DNA of 6,027 bases, taken from positions 1 to 6,027 of the forward strand of contig CALKAQ010000060.1 in assembly GCA_937983075.1 (NCBI GenBank). The letters are read 5' to 3'. The position numbers were made by a program, and so were the translations under genes. Below are positions 1-5,731 of the stretch, in pieces; positions within the stretch are counted from its first letter, which is position 1; each line of letters opens with the position of its first letter. This DNA comes from an uncultured bacterium. GTDB taxonomy: Bacteria; Bacillota; Limnochordia; DTU080; JAAYLA01. Under the pieces are notes generated by a model, which saw only the letters and a list, made by a program, of their open reading frames with translations, was not told the DNA's origin and did no database searches.

Positions 1-75
<75 letters not shown>

Positions 76-82
76 GTTTGCG

Positions 83-116
83 ACATGGTCGCAGGCCTTG
101 TTGCCTGTAACCATGT
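83..116 (+). other. stem-loop in the spacer between two tRNAs
   Basis: Almost the whole spacer folds into one hairpin. ACATGGT (83-89) pairs with ACCATGT (110-116). After a C-A mismatch and a G-U pair, CAGGC (92-96) pairs with GCCTG (103-107) around a six-base loop. A competing shorter hairpin, TGCGAC/GTCGCA (79-84 with 88-93), shares bases with it. There is no T-run, so it is not a terminator. A role in separating the two tRNA precursors, for example as an endonuclease target, is inference. Confidence 0.5.
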
Positions 117-123
117 TAGACGT

Positions 124-200
124 GGCGGTGTAGCTCAGCTGGTTAGAGCACACGGTTCATACCCGTGGTGTCGCTGGTTCGAATCCAGCCACCGCTACCA
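124..200 (+). tRNA. elongator tRNA-Met (CAT)
   Basis: A 77-base tRNA with acceptor strand GGCGGTG, T8-A9, D-arm, anticodon CAT at 158-160 in a seven-base loop closed by CACGG/CCGTG, T-arm GGTTCGAATCC, and encoded CCA (198-200). The initiator-specific GGG/CCC anticodon stem is absent. The acceptor, D-arm and anticodon stem closely resemble the elongator tRNA-Met of Bacillus species (from memory), so elongator Met is preferred over tRNA-Ile(CAT), which has the same genomic anticodon. It lies 48 bases after the initiator tRNA and directly before a terminator hairpin. Confidence 0.92.
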
Positions 201-203
201 AAC

Positions 204-239
204 AAAACCGGCCCAAAGCCGGTTTTGTACTTCCTTTTT
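204..239 (+). terminator. Rho-independent terminator of the Met tRNA unit
   Basis: Nine-base-pair stem AAAACCGGC (204-212) / GCCGGTTTT (218-226) with loop CCAAA. It starts three bases after the CCA of tRNA-Met. The T-tract is imperfect: TTTT ends the stem and TTTTT follows at 235-239. It probably ends the fMet-Met transcript. Confidence 0.8.
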
Positions 240-279
240 CGTGCTGAGCGCTCCGAGTTCTCGGCCCAGCAATTGACTC

Positions 280-308
280 TTGCACTATGAGCCACAACGT
301 GATACAAT
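280..308 (+). promoter_or_regulatory. promoter of tRNA-Lys (extended -10)
   Basis: The -10 candidate TACAAT (303-308) matches TATAAT at five of six bases. It is preceded by the extended -10 dinucleotide TG at 300-301. A weak -35, TTGCAC (280-285), lies 17 bases upstream. Transcription would start near 315, about 20 bases before the mature tRNA. The alternative -35 TTGACT (273-278) is a better hexamer but lies 24 bases from the -10, too far. The upstream terminator means the tRNA needs its own promoter. Confidence 0.65.
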
Positions 309-335
309 TATTCTTGCTGATGAAACGTTGTGCTC

Positions 336-412
336 GGGCCATTAGCTCAGTTGGTTAGAGCACCTGACTCTTAATCAGGGTGTCCGGGGTTCGAGTCCCT
401 GATGGCCCACCA
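336..412 (+). tRNA. tRNA-Lys (CTT)
   Basis: A 77-base tRNA reading AAG codons. Acceptor GGGCCAT pairs with ATGGCCC. The anticodon stem CCTGA/TCAGG closes a loop with CTT at 370-372. The T-arm GGGGTTCGAGTCCCT is intact and CCA is encoded at 410-412. It forms a single-gene unit between its own promoter and a strong terminator. Confidence 0.96.
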
Positions 413-442
413 AATCGAATAGGCTCTACACAGGGCTTTCCG

Positions 443-478
443 AACTGGCGATTCCTTTTGGAATCGCCAGTTTTTTTT
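443..478 (+). terminator. strong Rho-independent terminator after tRNA-Lys
   Basis: A perfect 13-bp stem, AACTGGCGATTCC (443-455) with GGAATCGCCAGTT (460-472), closed by a TTTT loop and followed by an unbroken run of eight T (471-478). This is a textbook intrinsic terminator. Confidence 0.95.
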
Positions 479-723
479 GTTGTCTGCGTGTCACCGCCGT
501 CCATGCCGCAGCTTCCCGGCCGCCAGCCGTCCAATGGTCTTCCGCCGCTCCCCGTCATTCAAAGCTCTTCACCGCTTCCGCATCCCCCTCTCGCTTATTC
601 ATGCTTGCCTGCGCTGTATTCCATCCCTTTGGTCACCATCCGGCACGAAACGACGTATCACTGAATGAGCCGTCAACTACAGCACTGTTTCCACAAGGCT
701 TGAATGTCCGACCGATCGATCAC
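479..723. other. gene-free stretch
   Basis: About 245 bases between the tRNA-Lys terminator and the transglycosylase ribosome binding site. The plus strand is rich in C and T (especially 490-600). No reading frame here combines a start, a ribosome binding site and plausible protein composition. I found no convincing promoter, repeat or RNA. The transglycosylase promoter presumably lies here but I cannot place it. Confidence 0.5.
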
Positions 724-730
724 GGGAGGT
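724..730 (+). promoter_or_regulatory. ribosome binding site that sets the transglycosylase start
   Basis: GGGAGGT lies six bases before the ATG at 737. The in-frame ATG at 704 has no comparable site, so 737 is the better start. Confidence 0.85.
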
Positions 731-736
731 CAACGC

Positions 737-1264
737 ATGCGCCCAGAAGACCGCTACGATTCGCTCATTCAGTTTTATTCGCTGCGGGAAAAGATCGATT
801 GGCGTCTGGTCAAGCGTCTGATCGCCGCGGAGAGTTCCTTTCAGCCAGATGCCGTATCGCCTACAGGGGCCGTCGGGCTTGCTCAATTCATGCCCGACAC
901 GTGGGCACAATGGGGCCGGGGTCAGCGTGATAATCCCGAGGCATCCATCGACGCTTGCACCCGCTATTTGCGATGGCTTTATTCATGCTTCGACGAAATT
1001 CCGGACCCACATGAACGTTGGCGTTTTGCCGTCGCCGCTTACAATTCCGGGCGGGCAAACATCAACCGTGCGTTGAGCAAAGCGCGCGAAAAAGCCGGGC
1101 ATCCCGCATCATACGACGAGTGGCGCGCTCTCGGCAGTCCACCCGGTCCGTGGCAAACGTGGCAGTTCACAAGCGAACTGCTTCCGCTCGTCACCGGGCA
1201 TCATGCCGCTGAAACGATCCACTACGTCGCCAAAGTAATGCCTCCCAACGAACGGTTGCTGTAA
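737..1264 (+). CDS. small lytic transglycosylase (SLT domain), no signal peptide
   Basis: A 175-residue protein that is almost entirely one lysozyme-like SLT domain. Such enzymes cleave the MurNAc-GlcNAc bond of peptidoglycan and leave 1,6-anhydro-MurNAc. Family landmarks in order: the catalytic glutamate Glu32 in AAESSFQPDAVS (30-41), GAVGLAQFMP (44-53), and AYNSG (101-105). The last third (about 140-167, including HHAAETIHYVAKV) is a helical tail common after the domain. The ATG at 737 follows a strong ribosome binding site. No signal peptide, membrane segment or wall-binding repeat is visible. This is odd for a peptidoglycan enzyme; it could act in phage-like lysis, through non-Sec export, or only after cell damage. 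It stands alone between a tRNA gene and an iron-uptake operon, so context does not decide. The fold is well supported, the physiological role unknown. Confidence 0.9.
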   Translation: MRPEDRYDSLIQFYSLREKIDWRLVKRLIAAESSFQPDAVSPTGAVGLAQFMPDTWAQWGRGQRDNPEASIDACTRYLRWLYSCFDEIPDPHERWRFAVAAYNSGRANINRALSKAREKAGHPASYDEWRALGSPPGPWQTWQFTSELLPLVTGHHAAETIHYVAKVMPPNERLL

Positions 1265-1280
1265 ATACCGAGCGTTTTTT
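1247..1280 (+). terminator. possible weak terminator at the end of the transglycosylase gene
   Basis: AACG (1247-1250) and CGGT (1253-1256) pair with ACCG (1267-1270) and CGTT (1273-1276), with a 2x2 internal loop and a ten-base loop. A run of six T (1275-1280) follows. It overlaps the last codons of the gene. The stem is weak, so this is tentative, but it sits just before the next promoter. Confidence 0.35.
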
Positions 1281-1283
1281 GGA

Positions 1284-1313
1284 TTGACAGGCACAACCAG
1301 TCCGTGCTACCTT
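1284..1313 (+). promoter_or_regulatory. sigma-A-type promoter of the ABC importer operon
   Basis: A consensus -35, TTGACA (1284-1289), is followed after 18 bases by TACCTT (1308-1313). The -10 is poor (three of six) but is rescued by an extended -10 TG at 1305-1306. Transcription would start near 1320, giving a leader of about 60 bases. The palindrome at 1323-1338 lies at the predicted start. Confidence 0.6.
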
Positions 1314-1322
1314 ATTTTTGGC

Positions 1323-1338
1323 TTTAGGTTGCCCTAAA
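1323..1338 (+). promoter_or_regulatory. palindromic operator candidate, DtxR/IdeR-like
   Basis: A perfect inverted repeat, TTTAGG-TTGC-CCTAAA, lies just downstream of the predicted -10 and over or beside the transcription start. The half TTAGGTT and the matching CCTAA resemble the iron- or manganese-responsive DtxR/IdeR consensus (TTAGGTTAGSCTAACCTAA). Here the palindrome is shorter and its outer right arm does not match. Position and downstream genes fit a metal-dependent repressor site. The exact regulator is inference. Confidence 0.5.
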
Positions 1339-1366
1339 TACTATTGTTCGGACACGCGAAAAGCAC

Positions 1367-1373
1367 GGAGGTG
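1367..1373 (+). promoter_or_regulatory. ribosome binding site that sets the binding-protein start
   Basis: GGAGGTG lies six bases before the ATG at 1380. The open frame extends upstream to a TTG at 1344, but that start has no ribosome binding site and would spoil the signal peptide. Confidence 0.88.
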
Positions 1374-1379
1374 TCTGTC

Positions 1380-2354
1380 ATGAGCAATACATACCGCGCC
1401 TTTTCATTCCCTCGTTTTCTTCTGAGCACAATGTTGTCTGTCGTTGCCGTCCTTTTCATTTGGGCACCGACTACTTCCGCGCAAACCCGGATTGTCGACA
1501 GCGCCATGGGGCCGGTCGCAGTCCCTGTCGCCCCACAGCGCGTCGTCGTCTTAACGAACGAAGCTCTCGAAGCCATGATCCAACTCGGCATTCAACCCGT
1601 GGGTTCCGTCGTGGCCGGCACGGACGTTCAATGGCTCCCCCACCTCGAACCCTATATGGACGGCATCGTCCCGATCGGCACCGAATCGCAAGTCAACTTG
1701 GAACTGGTCGCCGCATTGCGGCCTGACGTCATCATCGGCGTGCGGGCACGCCATGAAAGCATTTATCCTCACCTCAGCCGCATTGCTCCCACCGTGTTTG
1801 CCGACACGTTTATGGGCACCTGGCGTGAAAACTTCCTTACCTATGCCGATGCCGTCAATCAGCGTGACAAGGCTGAGGAAATCCTCGCCGCATGGGATGC
1901 AGCGGCGGCCGATCTCTCCAAGCGTTTAGAGGCTGCAGGCGTACTCGAGTGGGAAGTCTCGGTTGTGCGCTTCAACCCCGGCACGGGTCCACTCGGTGGC
2001 GCGGCTCGCTACTACGGCAACATGAGTTTCGCAACCGACATCATCAAACGGCTCGGCTTCCGTCGCCCACCCCATCACGATCTCGACGATGTATTTGCCG
2101 TTGGCATCAACCCCGAGCAAATTCCCGAAGTCGACGGCGATGCGATCTTCTACTTTGTCATGGAAACGGGCACGGGCGAAGCCACCAGCGCCGCCCAGGC
2201 CTGGCTTTCGCAACCTCTTTGGCAAGCGCTGCGGGCACACAAAGCCGGTCGGGTTTGGGAAGTTCCGGATGAAACATGGAACAAAACTTACGGCATAGTT
2301 TCTGCCTTCTACGTCCTTGAAGACATCGAGCGCATCGTTCTCGGCGAGAACTAG
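1380..2354 (+). CDS. iron-siderophore ABC transporter substrate-binding protein (FecB-like)
   Basis: A 324-residue extracytoplasmic binding protein that would capture a ferric-siderophore or related chelate and deliver it to the two permeases downstream. Residues 1-34 form a Sec signal peptide with hydrophobic core 13-29 and likely cleavage TSA|Q after Ala34. The mature protein has the class III two-lobe pattern: a first lobe beginning PQRVVVLTNEALEAMIQLGI, and a second from about residue 175 that includes the YYG and GFRRPP region typical of ferric-siderophore binders. The C-terminus has the family's PLWQAL...KAGRVWEVPDETWN stretch and ends at a normal length. There is no lipobox cysteine, unlike most binding proteins of monoderm Firmicutes. 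It is the first gene of the operon, behind the promoter and palindrome. Substrate is inferred from family; heme or cobalamin cannot be excluded, although I see no cobalamin riboswitch in the short leader. Confidence 0.9.
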   Translation: MSNTYRAFSFPRFLLSTMLSVVAVLFIWAPTTSAQTRIVDSAMGPVAVPVAPQRVVVLTNEALEAMIQLGIQPVGSVVAGTDVQWLPHLEPYMDGIVPIGTESQVNLELVAALRPDVIIGVRARHESIYPHLSRIAPTVFADTFMGTWRENFLTYADAVNQRDKAEEILAAWDAAAADLSKRLEAAGVLEWEVSVVRFNPGTGPLGGAARYYGNMSFATDIIKRLGFRRPPHHDLDDVFAVGINPEQIPEVDGDAIFYFVMETGTGEATSAAQAWLSQPLWQALRAHKAGRVWEVPDETWNKTYGIVSAFYVLEDIERIVLGEN

Positions 2355-2371
2355 CGCTACACCGCCTGCGC

Positions 2372-2399
2372 TCACTAGGGCGAGCCTTCGCCCTAGTGA
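2372..2399 (+). other. intercistronic hairpin between binding-protein and permease genes
   Basis: A perfect 12-bp inverted repeat, TCACTAGGGCGA (2372-2383) and TCGCCCTAGTGA (2388-2399), closed by GCCT. No T-run follows, so it is unlikely to be a full intrinsic terminator. It lies 17 bases after the binding-protein stop and about 55 bases before the permease start. Such structures commonly protect the upstream message from 3' exonucleases or attenuate read-through, giving more binding protein than permease. That role is inference. Confidence 0.75.
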
Positions 2400-2453
2400 T
2401 GCGTCGTTCATTCCCTCCGAATCAACGTAAACAAAACGCAGGAGGCTTGGGGC

Positions 2454-3452
2454 ATGGTACAAAGCGCCCGCGGGAAATGGTTGCTGATGGGTGCCGTAAT
2501 GAGCATCGTTGTCCTGCTGTTTTTCGGCAGCATGGTGTGGGGTTACACCGCTACAACTTGGCGAGACGTCCTCGACGCGTACACGCAGCGTGGTGACACC
2601 ATCGAGCAGCATGTCATTCGCGACCTGCGTACACCCCGCGCCGTCGTCGCTGCGATTGTCGGCGCAGCACTCGCAGTCTCCGGCACACTCATGCAGGCGA
2701 TCACCCGAAACCCCCTCGCGGGTCCGAGCTTGCTCGGAATCAACGCCGGAGCCGGTCTCGCCGTCGTACTCGGCGTAACGGTTATTGGTCTCACCGAAAT
2801 CCGGCATTATGTATGGTTTGCGTTTCTCGGCGCCGGCCTCACGGCACTTGCGGTTTACGGCATCGCGTCCGTTGGCAAAGAAGGGCCGACACCGCTCAAA
2901 CTGACCTTAGCCGGTGCAGCGATATCCGCTCTCATCTCATCGCTTACGTCGGGACTGTTGATTCTCAATGAGAACGGCTTGCAATCGGTCATGTTTTGGA
3001 TGGCCGGGAGCGTCGAAGGGCGTCCCTTGTCCTTGGTATGGCCGGTTTTGCCCCTGCTGGCTGCCGGATTCGTTTTGGCCCTTGCTGTCGGCCGTTCACT
3101 GAACACGTTTGCCCTTGGCGAGGACATCGCCAAGAGCTTGGGGCAACGCACCGGATTGCTGCGCTTGGTCGTGTCCGTCGCGGTGCTGCTTCTCGCAGGC
3201 AGCTCGGTTGCCATCGCCGGTCCGATCGGCTTTATCGGACTTGTCATCCCGCATGTCACGCGCTGGCTCGTAGGGCGCGACTACACTTGGATCATCCCTG
3301 GATCGGCGCTCTTGGGCGCCTCGTTGCTGCTGTTGTCCGACATCGGTGCACGTTTTCTGCTGTTTCCGCGTGAAGTGCCGGTCGGTACAATTACCGCCCT
3401 AGTTGGCGCCCCCTTCTTTATTTACCTTGCTCGAACGGGGTCGAAAACATGA
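2454..3452 (+). CDS. FecCD-family iron-siderophore ABC permease, first subunit
   Basis: A 332-residue integral membrane protein, one half of the translocation pore of a BtuCD/FhuB-type importer. The hydrophobic pattern fits about nine or ten membrane helices, starting with residues 10-30. Family signatures are intact: RTPRAVVAAIVGAALAVSG (59-77), MQAITRNPLAGPSLLG (80-95), the cytoplasmic coupling segment LGEDIAKSLG (221-230) that contacts the ATPase, GPIGFIGLVIPHVTR (256-270), and EVPVGTITALVGAPFF (307-322). The ATG follows AGGAGG at 2440-2445 with eight bases between. The stop overlaps the next permease start in an ATGA, so the two subunits are translationally coupled and would form a heterodimer. 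No truncation or missing motif is seen. Confidence 0.95.
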   Translation: MVQSARGKWLLMGAVMSIVVLLFFGSMVWGYTATTWRDVLDAYTQRGDTIEQHVIRDLRTPRAVVAAIVGAALAVSGTLMQAITRNPLAGPSLLGINAGAGLAVVLGVTVIGLTEIRHYVWFAFLGAGLTALAVYGIASVGKEGPTPLKLTLAGAAISALISSLTSGLLILNENGLQSVMFWMAGSVEGRPLSLVWPVLPLLAAGFVLALAVGRSLNTFALGEDIAKSLGQRTGLLRLVVSVAVLLLAGSSVAIAGPIGFIGLVIPHVTRWLVGRDYTWIIPGSALLGASLLLLSDIGARFLLFPREVPVGTITALVGAPFFIYLARTGSKT

Positions 3453-4507
3453 AACAATTCGGCGCACGTCAACCTTATATGACGCTTCGCATCCCGAAAC
3501 TGGGCGTTTCTTTTCTTGTCGAGCGCCAACCGCTTTGGCTTATCGCTTGCCTTGTCCTGCTTTTATTTATTTGCATGCTTTACGCAACCGGCGCCGGCTC
3601 ACTGCCGATTCCAGCGAGCGATGTGTTCAAATCGCTGATCGGCCACGGAGATCCGCTGAACGATCTGATCATTCGGGAATTCCGTTTGCCGCGTGTACTC
3701 ACTGCCGTACTGGCCGGCGCGGCCCTCGCATTGTCGGGTGCCGTCATGCAAGGTATGGTGCGCAACCCGCTGGCATCGCCCGATCTCATGGGCATCACAT
3801 CCGGAGCCGGACTGGCGGCCGTTGTCTTCCTAAATTTCTTCAGCGGCGATTGGGGCATCCACTGGCTGCCCGTATTTGCAGCCGCTGGCGGCGCCATTGT
3901 AGCCGGTGCCGTTTTCCTGGCGGCGTGGAAAGGTGGTATTGCTCCGATCCGCATGGTCCTCATCGGCGTCGGCATCACGGCGCTGCTCGGTTCGGCGCGG
4001 ACCATCATCATGCTGCAAGCGAACATTTGGCAAGCGGCGCAATCGTACACGTGGCTCGTTGGCAGTCTGCACAGCAGCTCCTGGAGCAGCGTGCAAATGC
4101 TGTTCATCTGCCTGCTTGTCCTCTCACCCCTGCTTTTCATTGCGGTGCGTTACATCAATTTGCACGCGCTGGGAGATGAAGTGGCACTCGGCGCAGGCAG
4201 TGCGCTGCAGCGTGAGCGCATCTTGCTGATCGCCCTGCTGACCGCCCTCGCCGGAGCAGGCATCAGTTTCGTCGGCGGCATCTCGTTTGTGGCATTGATG
4301 TCGCCACACATCGCCCGGCGACTTGTCGGGCCTTCTTTCGGCGCGGTGCTGCCGGCTTCTGCGCTGATCGGAGCCATGATTTTAGTCACATCCGATTTGA
4401 TCGGCCGAACAATGTTCGTGCCGCTAGACATTCCCGCCGGCATTTTTACCGCCCTTATCGGCGCACCGTTCTTTCTATATCTGTTGACCAAAGTGTGGTC
4501 ACGTTGA
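3449..4507 (+). CDS. FecCD-family iron-siderophore ABC permease, second subunit
   Basis: A 352-residue paralogue and partner of the preceding permease, with a slightly longer N-terminus (first helix about 28-47). Signatures: RLPRVLTAVLAGAALALSG (79-97), MQGMVRNPLASPDLMG (100-115), LGDEVALGAG (241-250), GGISFVALMSPHIAR (276-290), DIPAGIFTALIGAPFF (327-342). The FVALMSPH and LGDEVALGAG forms resemble the FecD/FepG/FhuG-type partner rather than FecC. The start overlaps the upstream stop by four bases. Only a weak GGGG precedes it, consistent with translation by coupling. Internal ATGs near residue 11 are possible alternative starts, but coupling favours the first. Confidence 0.94.
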   Translation: MKQFGARQPYMTLRIPKLGVSFLVERQPLWLIACLVLLLFICMLYATGAGSLPIPASDVFKSLIGHGDPLNDLIIREFRLPRVLTAVLAGAALALSGAVMQGMVRNPLASPDLMGITSGAGLAAVVFLNFFSGDWGIHWLPVFAAAGGAIVAGAVFLAAWKGGIAPIRMVLIGVGITALLGSARTIIMLQANIWQAAQSYTWLVGSLHSSSWSSVQMLFICLLVLSPLLFIAVRYINLHALGDEVALGAGSALQRERILLIALLTALAGAGISFVGGISFVALMSPHIARRLVGPSFGAVLPASALIGAMILVTSDLIGRTMFVPLDIPAGIFTALIGAPFFLYLLTKVWSR

Positions 4508-4556
4508 ACCACGTCACTGCGTTCGTTTCGAAGTTCTAACGGGATGGTGGATCTGC

Positions 4557-5369
4557 ATGCAACTGAGTGCGAAACATTTGACGCTTTCGTACGGAACCCA
4601 CAACGTGATTGAGGACCTCGACCTCGATTTGCTTCCTGGCCGCTTCACCGTATTGATCGGCAGCAACGGATGCGGTAAATCTACGTTATTGCGCGCCTTG
4701 GCGAGATTAATGAAAGCCAAACACGGTGCCGTGTATATCGATGGGCACGCCATTGCAAAGCTGCCAACCAAAGAAGTCGCCCGCAGGCTCGCTATTTTGC
4801 CCCAATCGCACGCGGCGCCGGAAGGCATCACGGTGCTGCAGCTGGTAAAGCAAGGTCGCTTCCCACACCAGTCGTGGCGGCGACAATGGACGGAGCACGA
4901 CGAACGCGTAGTTTGGCACGCTTTGGAAGCAACCAAAACCGCTGATTTGGCGCATCGCCCCGTCGACTCCCTTTCCGGCGGGCAACGTCAACGGGTGTGG
5001 ATCGCCATGACACTGGCGCAAGAAACCGAAACACTCTTGCTTGACGAGCCGACGACTTACCTTGACCTCGCCCATCAGATCGAGATCCTCGACCTTTTGT
5101 ACACATTGCACAAGGAAGGGAATCGTACGATCATCGTGGTGCTGCACGACCTCAACTTGGCCGCTCGGTATGCCGATCACATTGTGGCGATCCACAATCA
5201 CAAGGTGTATGTCCAAGGGCCGCCTGAAGAAATCATGCGTCCCGAAATCATTCAAGAAGTGTTTTCCATCCGCTGCCAAATCATTAGAGACCCGCTCTCG
5301 GGCACCCCGATGTGCGTACCATACAGTGGGGTATGTGTGTATGATCCGGATGGCGAAATCGTGCGATAA
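4557..5369 (+). CDS. iron-siderophore ABC transporter ATP-binding protein (FepC/FecE-like)
   Basis: A 270-residue cytoplasmic ATPase that powers the importer as a homodimer under the two permeases. All catalytic motifs are present: Walker A GSNGCGKST (35-43; the family often has GPNGCGKST), Q-loop glutamine 83 in LPQ, signature LSGGQRQR (139-146), Walker B LLLDEP (160-165) with catalytic Glu164, D-loop TTYLDL (166-171), and switch His197 in VLHDLN. Length fits the FepC/FecE/FhuC group. The ATG at 4557 is preceded by GGTGGAT, a fair ribosome binding site. It lies 49 bases after the permease stop, with no promoter seen between, so it is probably the last gene of the operon. No frameshift or lost residue is visible. 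Confidence 0.96.
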   Translation: MQLSAKHLTLSYGTHNVIEDLDLDLLPGRFTVLIGSNGCGKSTLLRALARLMKAKHGAVYIDGHAIAKLPTKEVARRLAILPQSHAAPEGITVLQLVKQGRFPHQSWRRQWTEHDERVVWHALEATKTADLAHRPVDSLSGGQRQRVWIAMTLAQETETLLLDEPTTYLDLAHQIEILDLLYTLHKEGNRTIIVVLHDLNLAARYADHIVAIHNHKVYVQGPPEEIMRPEIIQEVFSIRCQIIRDPLSGTPMCVPYSGVCVYDPDGEIVR

Positions 5370-5414
5370 AAAAGAGGAAATGGCAAGAGCCCGCGGAGTT
5401 GGGTGAGGGCTGGT

Positions 5415-5438
5415 GGGGCTATTCCGCCTTTTAGCCCC
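5415..5438 (+). terminator. hairpin after the operon, non-canonical terminator candidate
   Basis: GGGGCTA (5415-5421) pairs perfectly with TAGCCCC (5432-5438) around a ten-base loop. It lies about 45 bases after the ATPase stop. There is no T-run after it, so intrinsic termination would be weak. It is the only candidate operon end that I see. Confidence 0.35.
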
Positions 5439-5493
5439 CTAAGAAGTTTGGACTGCTTGTTTGAAATGGGTTAGAGTCAAAGAGTGAACTTGA

Positions 5494-5604
5494 ACCCGCT
5501 ATTCGAAAGAAGAGAAGCTCCGAGTAGTGCGTGAAGCCATTGAAGCGAGCAACACAGCTAGTAAAGTACCAAGATACTGCAAATCGGTGACTCGGCTACC
5601 TTAA
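5494..5604 (+). pseudogene. transposase N-terminal remnant (IS3 OrfA-type helix-turn-helix)
   Basis: In this frame the DNA reads TRYSKEEKLRVVREAIEASN, continuing TASKVPRYC, then a stop at 5602. This is the pattern of the N-terminal helix-turn-helix of IS3-type OrfA transposases (HTH_Tnp family; usually RYS.E.K..VV.EA...N.AS.VARRYG). The frame has no start: an in-frame TGA lies immediately before (5491-5493). Removing one A from TTGAACCC would restore a TTG-ACC-CGC start, which suggests a one-base insertion. The rest of the transposase is missing after about residue 30, where the sequence passes into the truncated minus-strand gene. About 45 bases of AT-richer DNA upstream (from roughly 5447, TTGGACTGCTTG) may be the insertion sequence's left end, but no partner inverted repeat is in view. 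IS family assignment is tentative. Confidence 0.6.
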
Positions 5605-5731
5605 CTTCAACGATTCCACCGAAATCCGCGGTCCATCTTCCATCACCGGTTTCAGGATCTTTCTCCAAGATGCCTCGTCGCCAATCGCCTATCTGGAAAT
5701 TCGAAGCATAATCAAACCGAGAAACTGCCAT
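5558..5731 (-). pseudogene. small gene, 3' end truncated; possible immunity protein
   Basis: From ATG at 5731 the minus strand reads MAVSRFDYASNFQIGDWRRG, then ILEKDPETGDGRWTADFG, GIVEVKVAESP, and nine further residues into the transposase remnant before TAG at 5558 (57 residues). A strong site, AGGAG (5738-5742), lies six bases upstream. The start lies inside the 3' end of the preceding minus-strand gene (20-base overlap), so the two are translationally coupled. The acidic, globular-looking N-terminus is credible protein, but the natural C-terminus appears replaced at about 5585-5605. I recognise no family. A small gene coupled downstream of a toxin-like C-terminus is the usual place for an immunity gene; this is inference from context. 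Confidence 0.55.

Noticed and set aside
273..278. TTGACT as the -35 of the tRNA-Lys promoter
   Set aside because: It is 24 bases from the -10; TTGCAC at 280-285 has a 17-base spacer.
491..562. Short minus-strand frame reading LNDGERRKTIGRLAAGKLRH and then a few residues, ending at 491
   Set aside because: Only about 23 residues from a TTG start, with a poor ribosome binding site and a stop just upstream. The basic composition follows from the strand's purine bias.
380..664. Plus-strand frames across the tRNA-Lys gene and its terminator
   Set aside because: They begin inside the tRNA and run through the hairpin; no ribosome binding site and low-complexity Pro/Ser composition.
1314..1379. Cobalamin or other riboswitch in the importer leader
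   Set aside because: The predicted leader is only about 60 bases and holds the palindrome and ribosome binding site; no riboswitch core can fit.
1926..2807. Long minus-strand open frame of 293 codons
   Set aside because: Shadow of the binding-protein and permease genes; no domain-like sequence, and it crosses the intercistronic hairpin.
3403..4179. Plus-strand frame of 258 codons overlapping both permeases
   Set aside because: Arg/His-rich out-of-frame shadow; the permease frames carry complete family motifs.
5381..5407. Tiny frame ATG GCA AGA ... TGA after the ATPase gene
   Set aside because: Eight codons, with the GAGGAA site almost touching the ATG; no support as a gene.
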